Assembly: GCF_001440395.1 (NCBI RefSeq)
Contig: NZ_LLXZ01000143.1
Coordinates: 486 to 61,744, forward strand
Length of the DNA stretch: 61,259 nt
Direction: 5' to 3'
Origin: Bradyrhizobium jicamae
GTDB taxonomy: Bacteria > Pseudomonadota > Alphaproteobacteria > Rhizobiales > Xanthobacteraceae
Shown here one piece after another: positions 1 to 8,748 of this stretch. The notes under the pieces were generated by a model that saw only the letters and a list, made by a program, of their open reading frames with translations, searched no databases and was not told where the DNA came from. Each line of letters begins with the position of its first letter. Position 1 is the first letter of the stretch. A program made the position numbers and the translations under genes.

Positions 1-295
1 CCGGGGCCTTTCTCTTTGGAATGGCAGATGGTTCGCCAACCAACTGATTTTAAATCATTAATTGTACTTTAAGTGCTCAAATGCCACAGTTGGAACCGGT
101 GGCGGCCATGCAGGAATTTGGTTAACGCTTGGCGCGAATGAGGCAGAGATGGGGTAACAATCCGTAAAGAAGCGTGAGTTGCGGGGTTAAGGGCAGTGAC
201 TATGGTCTGCCGTGACTTGGGGATGCCTAAAACGCGAATCGCCGCGCAAGTGCGGTTCCGAGCTTTAGGTTAAGTCGGGTAGTGGGCAGTTATCG
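1..295. other. Intergenic leader of lpxC
   Basis: No coding region is convincing here. The stretch is AT-richer than its surroundings at positions 40-75 and becomes GC-rich towards lpxC. In related genomes the gene before lpxC is ftsZ, so this is probably the ftsZ-lpxC spacer; that is inference, because ftsZ is not in the window. I could not pick a promoter with confidence. Confidence 0.5.
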
Positions 296-1255
296 ATGAA
301 ATTCAGCCGCCAAACCACGCTTCGGTCGCAAGCCACCGTAACCGGCGTTGGCGTCCATTCCGGTTTACCTGTCAGCCTGACGCTCGGACCTGCTCCTGTG
401 GATGCGGGTTTTATTTTTGTCCGTACCGGCCTCGATGAGGCCGACCGCGAAGTTCCCGCGATCGCCGAATCCGTTACCGCCACCGATTTCGCCACCGTCC
501 TCGGCGACCGCGAAGGCCCGCTGGTTTCTACCGCCGAACATGTCCTCGCTGCCTTGCGCGGCATGGGCGTCGACAACGCCATCATCGAAGTCGACGGTCC
601 CGAAGTCCCGATCATGGACGGCAGCTCGGCCGCCTTCGTCGCCGCCATCGATCAGGCCGGCATCGTCTCCCAGTCGGCCTCCCGCCGCTTCATTCAGGTG
701 CTGAAGCCGGTGCAGGTCGCGATCGGCGACAGCTTCGGCGAACTGCGCCCGCACGCGAACGGGTTCCGCGTCGAGGTCGAGATCGACTTCGCCAATCCGG
801 TGATCGGCCGCCAGAACTATTCCATCGATCTCAGCCCTGAAAGCTTCCGCCGCGAGATTTCCCGCGCCCGGACCTTTGGCTGCATGAACGATCAGGCTCG
901 GCTCTGGAGCGCCGGCTTTGCGCTCGGTGCTTCCTTTGAGAATACGGTGGTGTTTGACGATACCCGCCTGCTGAATCCCGAAGGCTTCCGCTTTAGCGAC
1001 GAATGCGCCCGTCACAAGGTGCTGGATGCGATCGGCGATCTGACCCTGGCTGGCCTGCCGCTGCTCGGCGCCTATCGTTCGATGCGCGGTGGCCACAAGC
1101 TGAACCACGCCGTGCTGACGGCCCTGCTGGCCGACCGCAGCGCCTGGCGGGTAGTCGATGCCGAACCGGCACGCCGTCCCCGCGGTCATGTCGAGGCAGG
1201 CGCGGGCATGGTGGGTGGCATGATCGCCCCGGCCTATGGCCCGGACGTTTCCTGA
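296..1255 (+). CDS. lpxC: UDP-3-O-acyl-N-acetylglucosamine deacetylase LpxC
   Basis: Catalyses the zinc-dependent deacetylation of UDP-3-O-acyl-GlcNAc, the committed step of lipid A synthesis, in the cytoplasm. At 319 residues it has the normal family length. The N-terminal GVGVHSG motif and the EHVLAALRGMGVDN segment are typical. The three zinc ligands can be placed: His82 (in EHVL), His240 and Asp244 (in HKVLDAIGDL). The general-acid histidine is His267 in GGHKLNH. The ATG at 296 gives the expected MKFSRQTTL start. It is followed by bamD on the same strand after about 300 bases, a neighbourhood common in Bradyrhizobium and its relatives. Nothing is unusual, and the identification is secure. 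Confidence 0.97.
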   Translation: MKFSRQTTLRSQATVTGVGVHSGLPVSLTLGPAPVDAGFIFVRTGLDEADREVPAIAESVTATDFATVLGDREGPLVSTAEHVLAALRGMGVDNAIIEVDGPEVPIMDGSSAAFVAAIDQAGIVSQSASRRFIQVLKPVQVAIGDSFGELRPHANGFRVEVEIDFANPVIGRQNYSIDLSPESFRREISRARTFGCMNDQARLWSAGFALGASFENTVVFDDTRLLNPEGFRFSDECARHKVLDAIGDLTLAGLPLLGAYRSMRGGHKLNHAVLTALLADRSAWRVVDAEPARRPRGHVEAGAGMVGGMIAPAYGPDVS

Positions 1256-1560
1256 CCTCGGTCTTTGCAATTTCTCTGAATTTCTGAGGCGTTTGCGCGG
1301 CTAGGCGCATTTTCCGTAATAACCACAATTGGTAACCAGGTGAGCCAGCCGCCTTAATCCGGGCGAATTGGCTGCGTATTCGGTTGGTCGAGGACCATTT
1401 TTCGGCTAGAGAAGCCTGCGGTTGCACCACAAGGCGCCACAGGCCTTGAGAATTGGGCACCAACGCATTGGGTACGGGGTATATGACGTCCATGACGACG
1501 GTTCACGGACGGACGGGCTCAATCATCAGTCGCATCACAGGGCGCCAGGTCACAGATTCC
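1256..1560. other. lpxC-bamD spacer
   Basis: No independent gene is seen. The reading frame of bamD stays open upstream to about 1453, so ATG codons at 1483 and 1492 are alternative bamD starts and part of this stretch may be coding. No clear terminator follows lpxC. Confidence 0.4.
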
Positions 1561-2460
1561 ATGTCGGCACAGCGTATGACGCTTGAACCCAACAAATCAC
1601 TCAGGCTTTCCAGCCTCGGACGGTCGCTGCGGCTGGCAGCGGGCCTGATTGCGCTTGCGATTCCCCTGAGCGGCTGCGGCACCGGCGCGCTGTGGGATAA
1701 GTTCACCCAGAAGGACGATACCTTCAACGAGGAGCCCGCGGACAAGCTCTATAATGAGGGCTTGTACCTGATGAACCAGCGCAAGGATAACAAGGCGGCC
1801 TCGAAGAAGTTCGAGGAAGTCGACCGCCAGCATCCTTATTCGGACTGGGCGCGCAAATCGCTGCTGATGTCCGCCTATTCCTTCTACAACCAGGGCGACT
1901 ACGATAGCTGCATCGGCGCCGCGACCCGTTACGTCACGCTGCATCCCGGCAGCCCCGACGCGGCCTACGCGCAATACCTGATCGCAGCCTCGCATTACGA
2001 TCAGATCCCGGACATCTCCCGCGACCAGGGGCGCACCGAAAAGGCGATTGCGGCGCTGGAAGAGGTGATTCGCAAATATCCGACCTCGGAATATGCCAAC
2101 TCCGCCAAGGCCAAGCTCGAAGGCGCGCGCGACCAACTCGCCGGCAAGGAAATGGACGTCGGCCGCTACTATTTGGAAAAGAAGGACTACACCGCCGCCA
2201 TCAACCGCTTCAAGACCGTGGTCACCCGCTACCAGACCACGCGGCACGTCGAGGAAGCACTGGCGCGCCTGACCGAGTCCTATATGTCGATCGGCATCGT
2301 CGGCGAAGCGCAGACGGCAGCGGCCGTGCTCGGGCATAATTTCCCTGACAGCAAGTGGTACAAGGACGCCTACAATCTCGTGAAGTCGGGCGGCGTCGAG
2401 CCGAGCGAGAACAAGGGGTCCTATATCTCCAGGGCTTTCAAGAAGATGGGGCTGGGCTGA
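1561..2460 (+). CDS. bamD: Outer membrane assembly lipoprotein BamD
   Basis: Lipoprotein subunit of the BAM complex, which inserts beta-barrel proteins into the outer membrane. With the start at 1561 (MSAQRM) the product is 299 residues. A positively charged n-region and a hydrophobic stretch lead to the lipobox LSGC, so Cys is the lipidated residue. The mature part has the TPR-like helical repeats of BamD, with the typical sequences EPADKLYNEG, HPYSDWARKSLLMSAY and HPGSPDAAYAQYL. The start is uncertain: ATG codons at 1483, 1492 and 1576 are also in frame, and none has a strong ribosome binding site. A start at 1561 or 1576 puts the lipobox at a normal distance. recN follows, as in many alphaproteobacteria. 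Confidence 0.93.
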   Translation: MSAQRMTLEPNKSLRLSSLGRSLRLAAGLIALAIPLSGCGTGALWDKFTQKDDTFNEEPADKLYNEGLYLMNQRKDNKAASKKFEEVDRQHPYSDWARKSLLMSAYSFYNQGDYDSCIGAATRYVTLHPGSPDAAYAQYLIAASHYDQIPDISRDQGRTEKAIAALEEVIRKYPTSEYANSAKAKLEGARDQLAGKEMDVGRYYLEKKDYTAAINRFKTVVTRYQTTRHVEEALARLTESYMSIGIVGEAQTAAAVLGHNFPDSKWYKDAYNLVKSGGVEPSENKGSYISRAFKKMGLG

Positions 2461-2507
2461 TAGTCTGGGCTGACCGGCAGGCGGCATTTACCCTGTGTCC
2501 ATAACAT

Positions 2508-2522
2508 GAACAAATATAGTAC
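2508..2522. promoter_or_regulatory. LexA (SOS) box-like site before recN
   Basis: The sequence GAAC, seven bases, GTAC lies about 105 bases before the recN start. The alphaproteobacterial LexA box is a direct repeat GTTC-N7-GTTC, which reads GAAC-N7-GAAC on the other strand, so this differs at one base. recN is a standard SOS gene, so the location fits. Binding is inferred. Confidence 0.5.
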
Positions 2523-2627
2523 AAAACGCCCACTACATCTGCTAATGATGTGTCGATTCTAACATCTGCAGAGTCGGCCCCTAGGCGGGGCCGATGTCAG
2601 AACCTGACCAGTGGGGATTACCGTCAC

Positions 2628-4298
2628 ATGCTGGCGCGTCTGTCGATCCGTGACATTGTGCTGATCGAGCGTCTCGATCTCGAATTTTCCCGCGGCCTTG
2701 CGGTGCTTACCGGCGAGACCGGCGCGGGCAAGTCGATCCTGCTCGACGCCTTCGCGCTGGCGCTTGGCGGCCGCGGTGATGCCGGGCTGGTGCGCCACGG
2801 CGCGGAGCAGGGGCAGGTGACGGCCACCTTCGACATCCGGAACGGGCATCCGGCGACGAAGATCCTTGCCGGCAACGGCCTGGACGATTCCGGCGAAATG
2901 ATTCTTCGCCGCGTCCAGTTCGCTGACGGCCGCACCCGTGCCTTCATTAACGACCAGTCGGTCAGCGTGCAAACCCTGAAGGCCGTCGGGGCGACGCTGG
3001 TCGAGATCCATGGCCAGCACGATGAGCGCGCGCTGGTGGACGCCTCGACGCACCGGCAACTGCTCGACGCCTTTGCCGGGCTAGAAAAGGAAGTCACGGC
3101 GCTGGAGACGCTGTGGGAGTCGCGCGGCGCCGCCGTCAGCGCGCTCGACGCGCATCGCGCCAGCATGGAACGCGCCGCCCGGGAGGCGGACTATCTGCGC
3201 CATGCTTCCGATGAACTTCGCGCACTGAAGCCGGAGGATGGCGAGGAAACCTCGCTCGCCGTGCGCCGCACCACCATGATGCAGGGCGAGAAGATCGCCA
3301 GCGACCTGCGCGAGGCACAGGAAGCGGTCGGCGGTCCGCATTCGCCGGTTCCGGCGCTGGCTGCCGCCGTGCGCCGCCTCGAACGCCGTGCTGCCAATTC
3401 GCCGAGCCTGGTCGAGCCGGCGGTGCGGGCCATCGACATCGCGATCAATGCGCTGGAGGAAGCCGACCAGCACCTCCACGCCGCGCTGGTCGCGGCTGAT
3501 TTCGATCCGGCCGAACTGGAGCGCATCGAGGAGCGGCTGTTTGCGTTGCGCGCTGCCTCGCGCAAATATTCGACGCCGGTCGACGGGCTGGCGGCGCTGG
3601 CCGCCAAGTTCGCTTCCGACGTCGCGCTGATCGACGCCGGTGCGAGCCGGTTGAAGAAACTGGAAGCCGTTGCCGCCGAGGCCGACCAGCGCTACGGCGC
3701 GGCGGCGGCCAAGCTCTCCGCGGCCCGCAGCAAGTCGGCCGACAAGCTCAACAAGGCCGTCAACGCCGAACTGGCGCCGCTGAAGCTCGAACGTGCAAAA
3801 TTCATGACCCAGGTGGAGAGCGACGCCAACGCGCCGGGCCCGCAGGGCATCGACCGTGTCGAGTTCTGGGTGCAGACCAATCCGGGCACCAGGCCGGGAC
3901 CGATCATGAAGGTCGCGTCCGGCGGCGAGTTGTCGCGCTTCCTGCTCGCGCTCAAGGTGGTGCTGGCTGACCGCGGCTCTGCGCCGACGCTGGTGTTCGA
4001 CGAGATCGATACCGGGGTCGGTGGTGCTGTGGCGGACGCCATCGGCTCGCGCCTCGCACGGCTCGCCGGCGGGGTGCAGGTGATGGCCGTGACGCATGCG
4101 CCGCAGGTCGCCGCGCGCGCCAGCCAGCATTTGCTGATCTCCAAGGACGCGCTCGACAGGGGCAAGCGCGTCGCCACCCGCGTCAATGCACTCGCCGCCG
4201 ACCACCGCCGCGAGGAAATCGCCCGCATGCTGGCGGGCGCCGAGATTACCGTAGAGGCCAGGGCCGCGGCGAGGCGGCTGCTGCAGGCGGCCAGCTAG
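2628..4298 (+). CDS. recN: DNA repair ATPase RecN
   Basis: SMC-like ATPase that acts in double-strand break repair in the cytoplasm. The product is 556 residues, the normal RecN length. The Walker A motif GETGAGKS is at residues 29-36. A long helical middle follows, then the ABC signature SGGELSRFLLALK near residue 430 and the Walker B/D-loop region LVFDEIDTGVGG near 454. The frame is open upstream to 2550, but the ATG at 2628 (MLARLSIRDI) matches the family N-terminus. A LexA-like site lies upstream. The stop is only two bases before a palindromic repeat that separates it from ligA. Confidence 0.96.
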   Translation: MLARLSIRDIVLIERLDLEFSRGLAVLTGETGAGKSILLDAFALALGGRGDAGLVRHGAEQGQVTATFDIRNGHPATKILAGNGLDDSGEMILRRVQFADGRTRAFINDQSVSVQTLKAVGATLVEIHGQHDERALVDASTHRQLLDAFAGLEKEVTALETLWESRGAAVSALDAHRASMERAAREADYLRHASDELRALKPEDGEETSLAVRRTTMMQGEKIASDLREAQEAVGGPHSPVPALAAAVRRLERRAANSPSLVEPAVRAIDIAINALEEADQHLHAALVAADFDPAELERIEERLFALRAASRKYSTPVDGLAALAAKFASDVALIDAGASRLKKLEAVAAEADQRYGAAAAKLSAARSKSADKLNKAVNAELAPLKLERAKFMTQVESDANAPGPQGIDRVEFWVQTNPGTRPGPIMKVASGGELSRFLLALKVVLADRGSAPTLVFDEIDTGVGGAVADAIGSRLARLAGGVQVMAVTHAPQVAARASQHLLISKDALDRGKRVATRVNALAADHRREEIARMLAGAEITVEARAAARRLLQAAS

Positions 4299-4300
4299 CC

Positions 4301-4420
4301 GTGTCCCGGACGCGGTGCAGCGCTCTTCGCGCTGCTCCGCAGAACCGGACCCACAGCCAGCCCAACATGGGCCCCGGACCAGCAGCGCACCGCTGCGCGC
4401 TGCGCAGCATCCGGGGCACG
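4301..4420. repeat. Bradyrhizobium-type palindromic intergenic repeat (recN-ligA)
   Basis: An imperfect inverted repeat begins with GTGTCCCGGACGCGG and ends with CATCCGGGGCAC. Internal arms rich in GCAGCGCTCTTCGCGCTGC can form stacked hairpins. I recognise this type of element from many intergenic sites in Bradyrhizobium. It keeps the ligA frame open, so a translation from 4301 would wrongly extend LigA. It may act as a transcript-end or mRNA-stability hairpin; that is inference. Confidence 0.7.
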
Positions 4421-4471
4421 ATATCTGTTTCCGGTTTTGCCCTCAGCCCCGCTTCATCGTATCCATGGCCC

Positions 4472-6628
4472 ATGGCCAAGACAGCGAAAACCAGAACCCC
4501 CGTCGACATCTCAAAACTCACCAAGGCCCAGGCCAAGGTCGAGCACATGCGGCTGTCGCTGGAGATCGAAGTTCACAACGAGCGCTACTATCAGAAGGAC
4601 GCGCCGACCGTCTCAGACGCGGCCTATGACGAACTGCGCCAGCGGCTGGAGGCGATCGAGGCGAAATTTCCCGATCTCGTGACGACGGATTCGCCGACGC
4701 AAAAGGTCGGCGCCGCGCCGGCGCGCGGTTTTGCAAAAGTGCAGCATGCTGTCCCGATGCTCTCGCTCGGCAATGCCTTCAGCGACGAGGACGTCACCGA
4801 ATTCGTCGACCGCATCCGCCGCTTCCTCAAGCTCGATGCCGAGCACATTCCGGCGCTGGTCGCCGAGCCCAAGATCGACGGCCTGTCGCTGTCGCTGCGC
4901 TACGAAAACGGCGAACTGGTCCGCGCCGCGACGCGCGGTGACGGGTTTACCGGCGAGGACGTCACCGCCAACGTCCGTACCATCAAGGACATTCCGCACA
5001 CGCTGAAGGGCAAGAATATTCCGGCCGCCTGCGAAATGCGCGGCGAGGTCTACATGCTCAAGAAGGATTTTCTCGAGCTGAACAGGAAGCAGGCGGAGGC
5101 GGACGACACGGTGTTCGCCAATCCGCGCAATTCGGCGGCAGGCTCGCTGCGCCAGAAGGACGTCGCGATCACCGCGTCACGGCCGCTGAAGTTTTTTGCC
5201 TATACCTGGGGCGAGGTGAGCGAGCGTCCGGCCGAAACCCAGCACGGCATGCTGGAGTGGATGGACAAGGCCGGCTTTGTCGTCAATCCACGAACGAAGC
5301 TTTGCAAGGATATCGAGGCGGTGCTGGCGTTCTACAGCAAGATCGGCGAGGAGCGGGCGACGCTCGGCTACGACATCGATGGCGTGGTCTACAAGGTCGA
5401 CCGGCTCGACTGGCAGGACCGGCTCGGCTTCGTGTCGCGCAGTCCGCGCTGGGCGATCGCGCATAAATTCGCGGCCGAGCAGGCGACGACCATTCTCAAC
5501 GGCATCGACATCCAGGTCGGCCGCACCGGTGCGATGACGCCGGTGGCACGGCTGGAGCCGGTCACCGTCGGCGGCGTCGTCGTCTCGAACGCGACGCTGC
5601 ACAATGAGGACTACATCAAGGGCATCGGCAACGACGGCAATCCGATTCGTGACGGCGTCGATCTTCGCGTCGGCGACACCGTCGTCGTCCAGCGCGCCGG
5701 CGACGTCATTCCTCAGGTCGTCAGTGTTATCTTGGACAAACGGCCGAAGACCGCCAAGCCGTACAAGTTTCCGGAGACATGTCCGGTTTGCGGCAGTCAT
5801 GCCGTACGCGAGGAAGACGAGGCGGTACGTCGTTGCACCGGCGCGCTGATCTGCCCGGCGCAGGCGGTGGAGCGGCTGAAGCATTTCGTCTCGCGGCTGG
5901 CGTTCGACATCGACGGGCTCGGCGACAAGCAGATCCAGGAATTCTACGAAGGTGGCCTCGTAATGTCGCCGGTCGATATCTTCACGCTGCAGAAGCGCGA
6001 TGCGCGCTCAACCAGCAGACTGATGGAGCGCGAAGGGTACGGCGAAACCTCTGTCCGCAACCTCTTCAACGCCATCGACGCCCGTCGCAGCATCGAGCTG
6101 CATCGCCTGATCTTCGCGCTCGGCATCCGCCACGTCGGCGAGGGCAACGCAAAACTGCTGGCGCGGCATTACGGCACAATCGGGAATTTTCGCGAGTCGA
6201 TGCTGGCCGCCGCCAAGGGCAGCGGTGACGAGGAGAACACCACCGAGGCCTATCAGGATCTCAACAATATCGGCGGCATCGGCGAGATCGTCGCCGACGC
6301 GGTGGTGGAGTTCTTCGCCGAGCCCCGCAATATGAAGGCCCTCGGCGAACTCCTGAGCGAGATCGAGGTGAAGCCGGCCGAACAGCCGCGCAAGAGTTCG
6401 CCCGTCTCCGACAAGACGGTCGTGTTCACGGGCTCCCTGACCAAGTTCACCCGCGACGAAGCCAAGGCGATGGCGGAGCGTCTCGGCGCCAAGGTCGCCG
6501 GCTCGGTGTCGAAGAAGACGGATTATGTCGTTGCGGGCGAGGAGGCCGGCTCCAAGCTCACCAAGGCGCGGGAGCTGGGCGTTGCGGTGCTGACCGAGGA
6601 TGAATGGCTGAAGCTGATCGGGGAGTGA
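4472..6628 (+). CDS. ligA: NAD-dependent DNA ligase LigA
   Basis: Seals nicks in duplex DNA using NAD during replication and repair. The 718-residue product has the complete family layout: N-terminal Ia domain, adenylation domain with the active-site Lys at residue 134 (motif EPKIDG), OB fold, four-cysteine zinc finger starting at Cys437 (CPVCG and later C, CPAQ), helix-hairpin-helix repeats, and a C-terminal BRCT domain from about residue 640 (VVFTGSLTKFTRDEAK). The start at 4472 (MAKTAKTRTP) is chosen because the open frame upstream is repeat sequence. No anomaly. Confidence 0.97.
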   Translation: MAKTAKTRTPVDISKLTKAQAKVEHMRLSLEIEVHNERYYQKDAPTVSDAAYDELRQRLEAIEAKFPDLVTTDSPTQKVGAAPARGFAKVQHAVPMLSLGNAFSDEDVTEFVDRIRRFLKLDAEHIPALVAEPKIDGLSLSLRYENGELVRAATRGDGFTGEDVTANVRTIKDIPHTLKGKNIPAACEMRGEVYMLKKDFLELNRKQAEADDTVFANPRNSAAGSLRQKDVAITASRPLKFFAYTWGEVSERPAETQHGMLEWMDKAGFVVNPRTKLCKDIEAVLAFYSKIGEERATLGYDIDGVVYKVDRLDWQDRLGFVSRSPRWAIAHKFAAEQATTILNGIDIQVGRTGAMTPVARLEPVTVGGVVVSNATLHNEDYIKGIGNDGNPIRDGVDLRVGDTVVVQRAGDVIPQVVSVILDKRPKTAKPYKFPETCPVCGSHAVREEDEAVRRCTGALICPAQAVERLKHFVSRLAFDIDGLGDKQIQEFYEGGLVMSPVDIFTLQKRDARSTSRLMEREGYGETSVRNLFNAIDARRSIELHRLIFALGIRHVGEGNAKLLARHYGTIGNFRESMLAAAKGSGDEENTTEAYQDLNNIGGIGEIVADAVVEFFAEPRNMKALGELLSEIEVKPAEQPRKSSPVSDKTVVFTGSLTKFTRDEAKAMAERLGAKVAGSVSKKTDYVVAGEEAGSKLTKARELGVAVLTEDEWLKLIGE

Positions 6629-6637
6629 GGCGCCGCC

Positions 6638-6798
6638 CGTCATTGCGAGGAGCGAAGCGACGAAGCAATCCATCGTGCCGCAAGCGGATAGGTGAATTGC
6701 TTCGCTCCGCTCGCTGTGACGTCCAGTGAACCGTCAGCTCGAGAAGCCAAGTAGCCCGGATGAGCGAAGCGAGATCCGGGGGCATCCCCGCATGCGAA
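6638..6798. repeat. Two abutting intergenic repeats after ligA
   Basis: Positions 6638-6721 hold an imperfect palindrome that starts CGTCATTGCGAGGAGCGAAG and ends CTTCGCTCCGCTCGCTGTGACG. Directly after it, 6751-6798 holds one arm of a second family (GTAGCCCGGATGAGCGAAGC), whose complete copies are at 8672 and 20098. Both types are common between genes in Bradyrhizobium. The second copy looks like a decayed half-element, because the expected return arm is missing. Confidence 0.7.
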
Positions 6799-6812
6799 TA
6801 TGGAATGCAGCA

Positions 6813-7274
6813 ATGAGCGGAAGTGTCATCTTATTTTACTCTACCAAGGACGCCTACGGAGAGTTTTCGAATTTCGCTGCCTTCCCGATCGAAATTGACG
6901 GTCGGACCTGGCCGACTTCGGAGCATTATTTTCAAGCGCAGAAATTCGCCGGCACTGAACATGAGGAACTGATCCGCACCACACCGTCCCCAATGACGGT
7001 TGCTAAGATCGGTCGTGACCGCAAGCGGCCGCTACGCCCAGACTGGGAGGAGGTCAAGGACAGCATTATGCGGAAGGCTGTCCGGGCGAAGTTCGATCAA
7101 CATCCGCGGCTCGCAGCGATGCTGATTGAGACCGGAGATGCCGAAATAGTGGAGCATACAAAGAACGATGCCTATTGGGGCGATGGCGGCGACGGCAAGG
7201 GCCTAAACCGGCTCGGACAAATTCTGATGCAAGTGCGAGCGGAGATGGTGCGAGCGGGGAAAGACGTCATTTAA
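6813..7274 (+). CDS. NADAR (YbiA-like) family N-glycosidase
   Basis: A 153-residue protein of the NADAR/YbiA family. Family members hydrolyse N-glycosidic bonds, for example in riboflavin-pathway intermediates or in ADP-ribosylated guanine. Family landmarks are visible: FSNFAAFPIEIDGRTWPTSE near the N-terminus, HYFQAQKF, and the C-terminal NDAYWGDGGDGKGLNRLG segment. The ATG at 6813 is preferred because the upstream frame is repeat sequence. The gene is less GC-rich than ligA and is followed closely by a DUF4291 gene on the same strand, which suggests an accessory pair. Which substrate it uses cannot be read from the sequence. Confidence 0.88.
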   Translation: MSGSVILFYSTKDAYGEFSNFAAFPIEIDGRTWPTSEHYFQAQKFAGTEHEELIRTTPSPMTVAKIGRDRKRPLRPDWEEVKDSIMRKAVRAKFDQHPRLAAMLIETGDAEIVEHTKNDAYWGDGGDGKGLNRLGQILMQVRAEMVRAGKDVI

Positions 7275-7351
7275 CCTCCACGCGCCACGCACCCTCGGCG
7301 TTCATTTCATTCTGTGTGCCTTGACCACCCCTGCAAGATTACCCCCAGCCC

Positions 7352-7927
7352 ATGACCGATACTCCTGAACGACAGATTCGCGCCGTCTATGACGCGCATA
7401 CGATACGTGTGTATCAAGCCTACAGCGATGAGATTGCGGACGCGGCCCTCGCTCGCGGCACCTTCATTTCTCCGTCGTTCAAGATGGAGCGGATGACATG
7501 GATAAAGCCGTCGTTCCTCTGGATGATGTATCGTGCCGGATGGGGCTACAAGGATGCCGGTCAGCGCAGGATTCTCGCGATCGACATAAGCCGGGAAGGG
7601 TTTCACTGGGCTCTGGCACATAGCTGCCCCAGCCACCCCGAACCCTCGATGAGCGATGAAGACTGGAGCAGGCTGAAAGCGGCTTCGCCGGTGCGGATTC
7701 AATGGGATCCGGAGCGTGATCTGCATCTTCAGCCGCTGCCCCATCGCGCCATCCAGATCGGCATAAGCGGAGAGGCGGTCTCGCTCTACGTCAACCAATG
7801 GATATGGAAGATCACCGATATTACGGACGCCGCGCACGCCATTTGCGATCTGGTGAAGCGCAATGAACTGGATCAGGCTCGAGCAAAATTGCCGGCCGAA
7901 CGCCCCTACGATGTGGTTTTCGGATAA
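7352..7927 (+). CDS. DUF4291 domain protein
   Basis: A 191-residue soluble protein of the DUF4291 family. The match is clear from IRAVYDAHTIRVYQAYSDEI at the start, followed by RMTWIKPSFLWMMYRAGWG, which is the strongest signature of the family. The biochemical role of this family is not known to me. It lies 77 bases after the NADAR gene on the same strand, and the two share a lower-GC style, so they may have arrived together. A link to NAD or ADP-ribose chemistry would be a guess based only on that neighbour. No signal peptide or membrane segment is present. Confidence 0.82.
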   Translation: MTDTPERQIRAVYDAHTIRVYQAYSDEIADAALARGTFISPSFKMERMTWIKPSFLWMMYRAGWGYKDAGQRRILAIDISREGFHWALAHSCPSHPEPSMSDEDWSRLKAASPVRIQWDPERDLHLQPLPHRAIQIGISGEAVSLYVNQWIWKITDITDAAHAICDLVKRNELDQARAKLPAERPYDVVFG

Positions 7928-7944
7928 ATCACAAGCGTTCGACG

Positions 7945-8550
7945 TCAGTCGAAATCGAGGCGCTTGCCTTTCTCCTGCGGCCGGAAGGGTGAAACCACAC
8001 GTCCCCTGCGGTCAATGCGTCCCCACTGTCCGCCCTCGTACCAGCCACGCTCGCCTTCAGTGGCAGTGCTGTCCGAGACATACGTACAAGCCGTGCAGAC
8101 AACAGCAACGCCATCCCTGAACGGATAGGCACCGTCATACGTCGCCGGGATCACGAGATTGAGTTTGCGGTCGATGTACCCGACCTTGTCTCCGACCCGC
8201 GACCGCGCGAGACCGTCCTCGAAATAGTCCGGGCCGTTGTCCATTGATTCAACCGGCACCGGGATGGCGCCACGTCGAACGTAGTACCATTGGTATTTTC
8301 GTGTGTCGGTCCCATTGAACAACATGACCGAGGCCAGCCCATCACGGTCATATCGAAGTCGAGCCAGATAGGCCGGCTTCAAGCGCGGCCGCCCGTCGGG
8401 GCCGGTTGCCGCGCATTGCCTGAAAATGCGCTCGGGCTCCCAGCAATCGAAGACCGCTGGCGAAACCGCGCCCTGATCAATCGCCATGGCCGGTTTGGAT
8501 GAGAGCGCAAGCAGGACGCCCAGCGCAGCGATCTTGAGAAAATCAGGCAT
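7945..8550 (-). CDS. Exported WG-repeat-like protein
   Basis: A 201-residue protein converging with the DUF4291 gene. With the start at 8550 (MPDFLKIAALGVLLALSS) it has a standard signal peptide ending near PAMA. The C-terminal half contains KVGYIDRKLNLVIPATYDGA and, later, WGRIDRRGRVVSPF, the pattern of WG (KWG) repeats: a strand, the phrase G-[YR]-ID-x-G-x-[LV]-V and a following strand. Three or more cysteines in the mature part (DCWEPERIFRQC and VVCTAC) could form disulfides. The role is unknown. It probably acts in the periplasm. Confidence 0.65.
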   Translation of the reverse strand: MPDFLKIAALGVLLALSSKPAMAIDQGAVSPAVFDCWEPERIFRQCAATGPDGRPRLKPAYLARLRYDRDGLASVMLFNGTDTRKYQWYYVRRGAIPVPVESMDNGPDYFEDGLARSRVGDKVGYIDRKLNLVIPATYDGAYPFRDGVAVVCTACTYVSDSTATEGERGWYEGGQWGRIDRRGRVVSPFRPQEKGKRLDFD

Positions 8551-8575
8551 GATGCGGGCTCGTAGAGGGTGGGCT

Positions 8576-8748
8576 GTATCCCGCCGTCTTTGCGAGCGAA
8601 GCAATTCATTGCGGCGTAAGAAAGTAGGGCGTCGTTCGCAGAACCGTCGTCGCTCGCAAGGCGGTAGCCTCGTAGCCCGGATGAGCGAAGCGATATCCGG
8701 GACAACTCTACATCCACCCCGGATGTCGCTGCGCTCATCCGGGCTACA
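8576..8748. repeat. Repeat cluster overlapping the end of the MFS gene
   Basis: Positions 8581-8662 hold a degraded copy of the TTGCGAGCGAAGCAATTC-type repeat. Positions 8672-8701 and 8717-8747 are the two arms of a near-perfect inverted repeat (GTAGCCCGGATGAGCGAAGC against GCGCTCATCCGGGCTAC). The stop codon of the minus-strand MFS gene at 8744 lies inside the second arm, so the element forms the 3' end of that gene. Confidence 0.75.
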
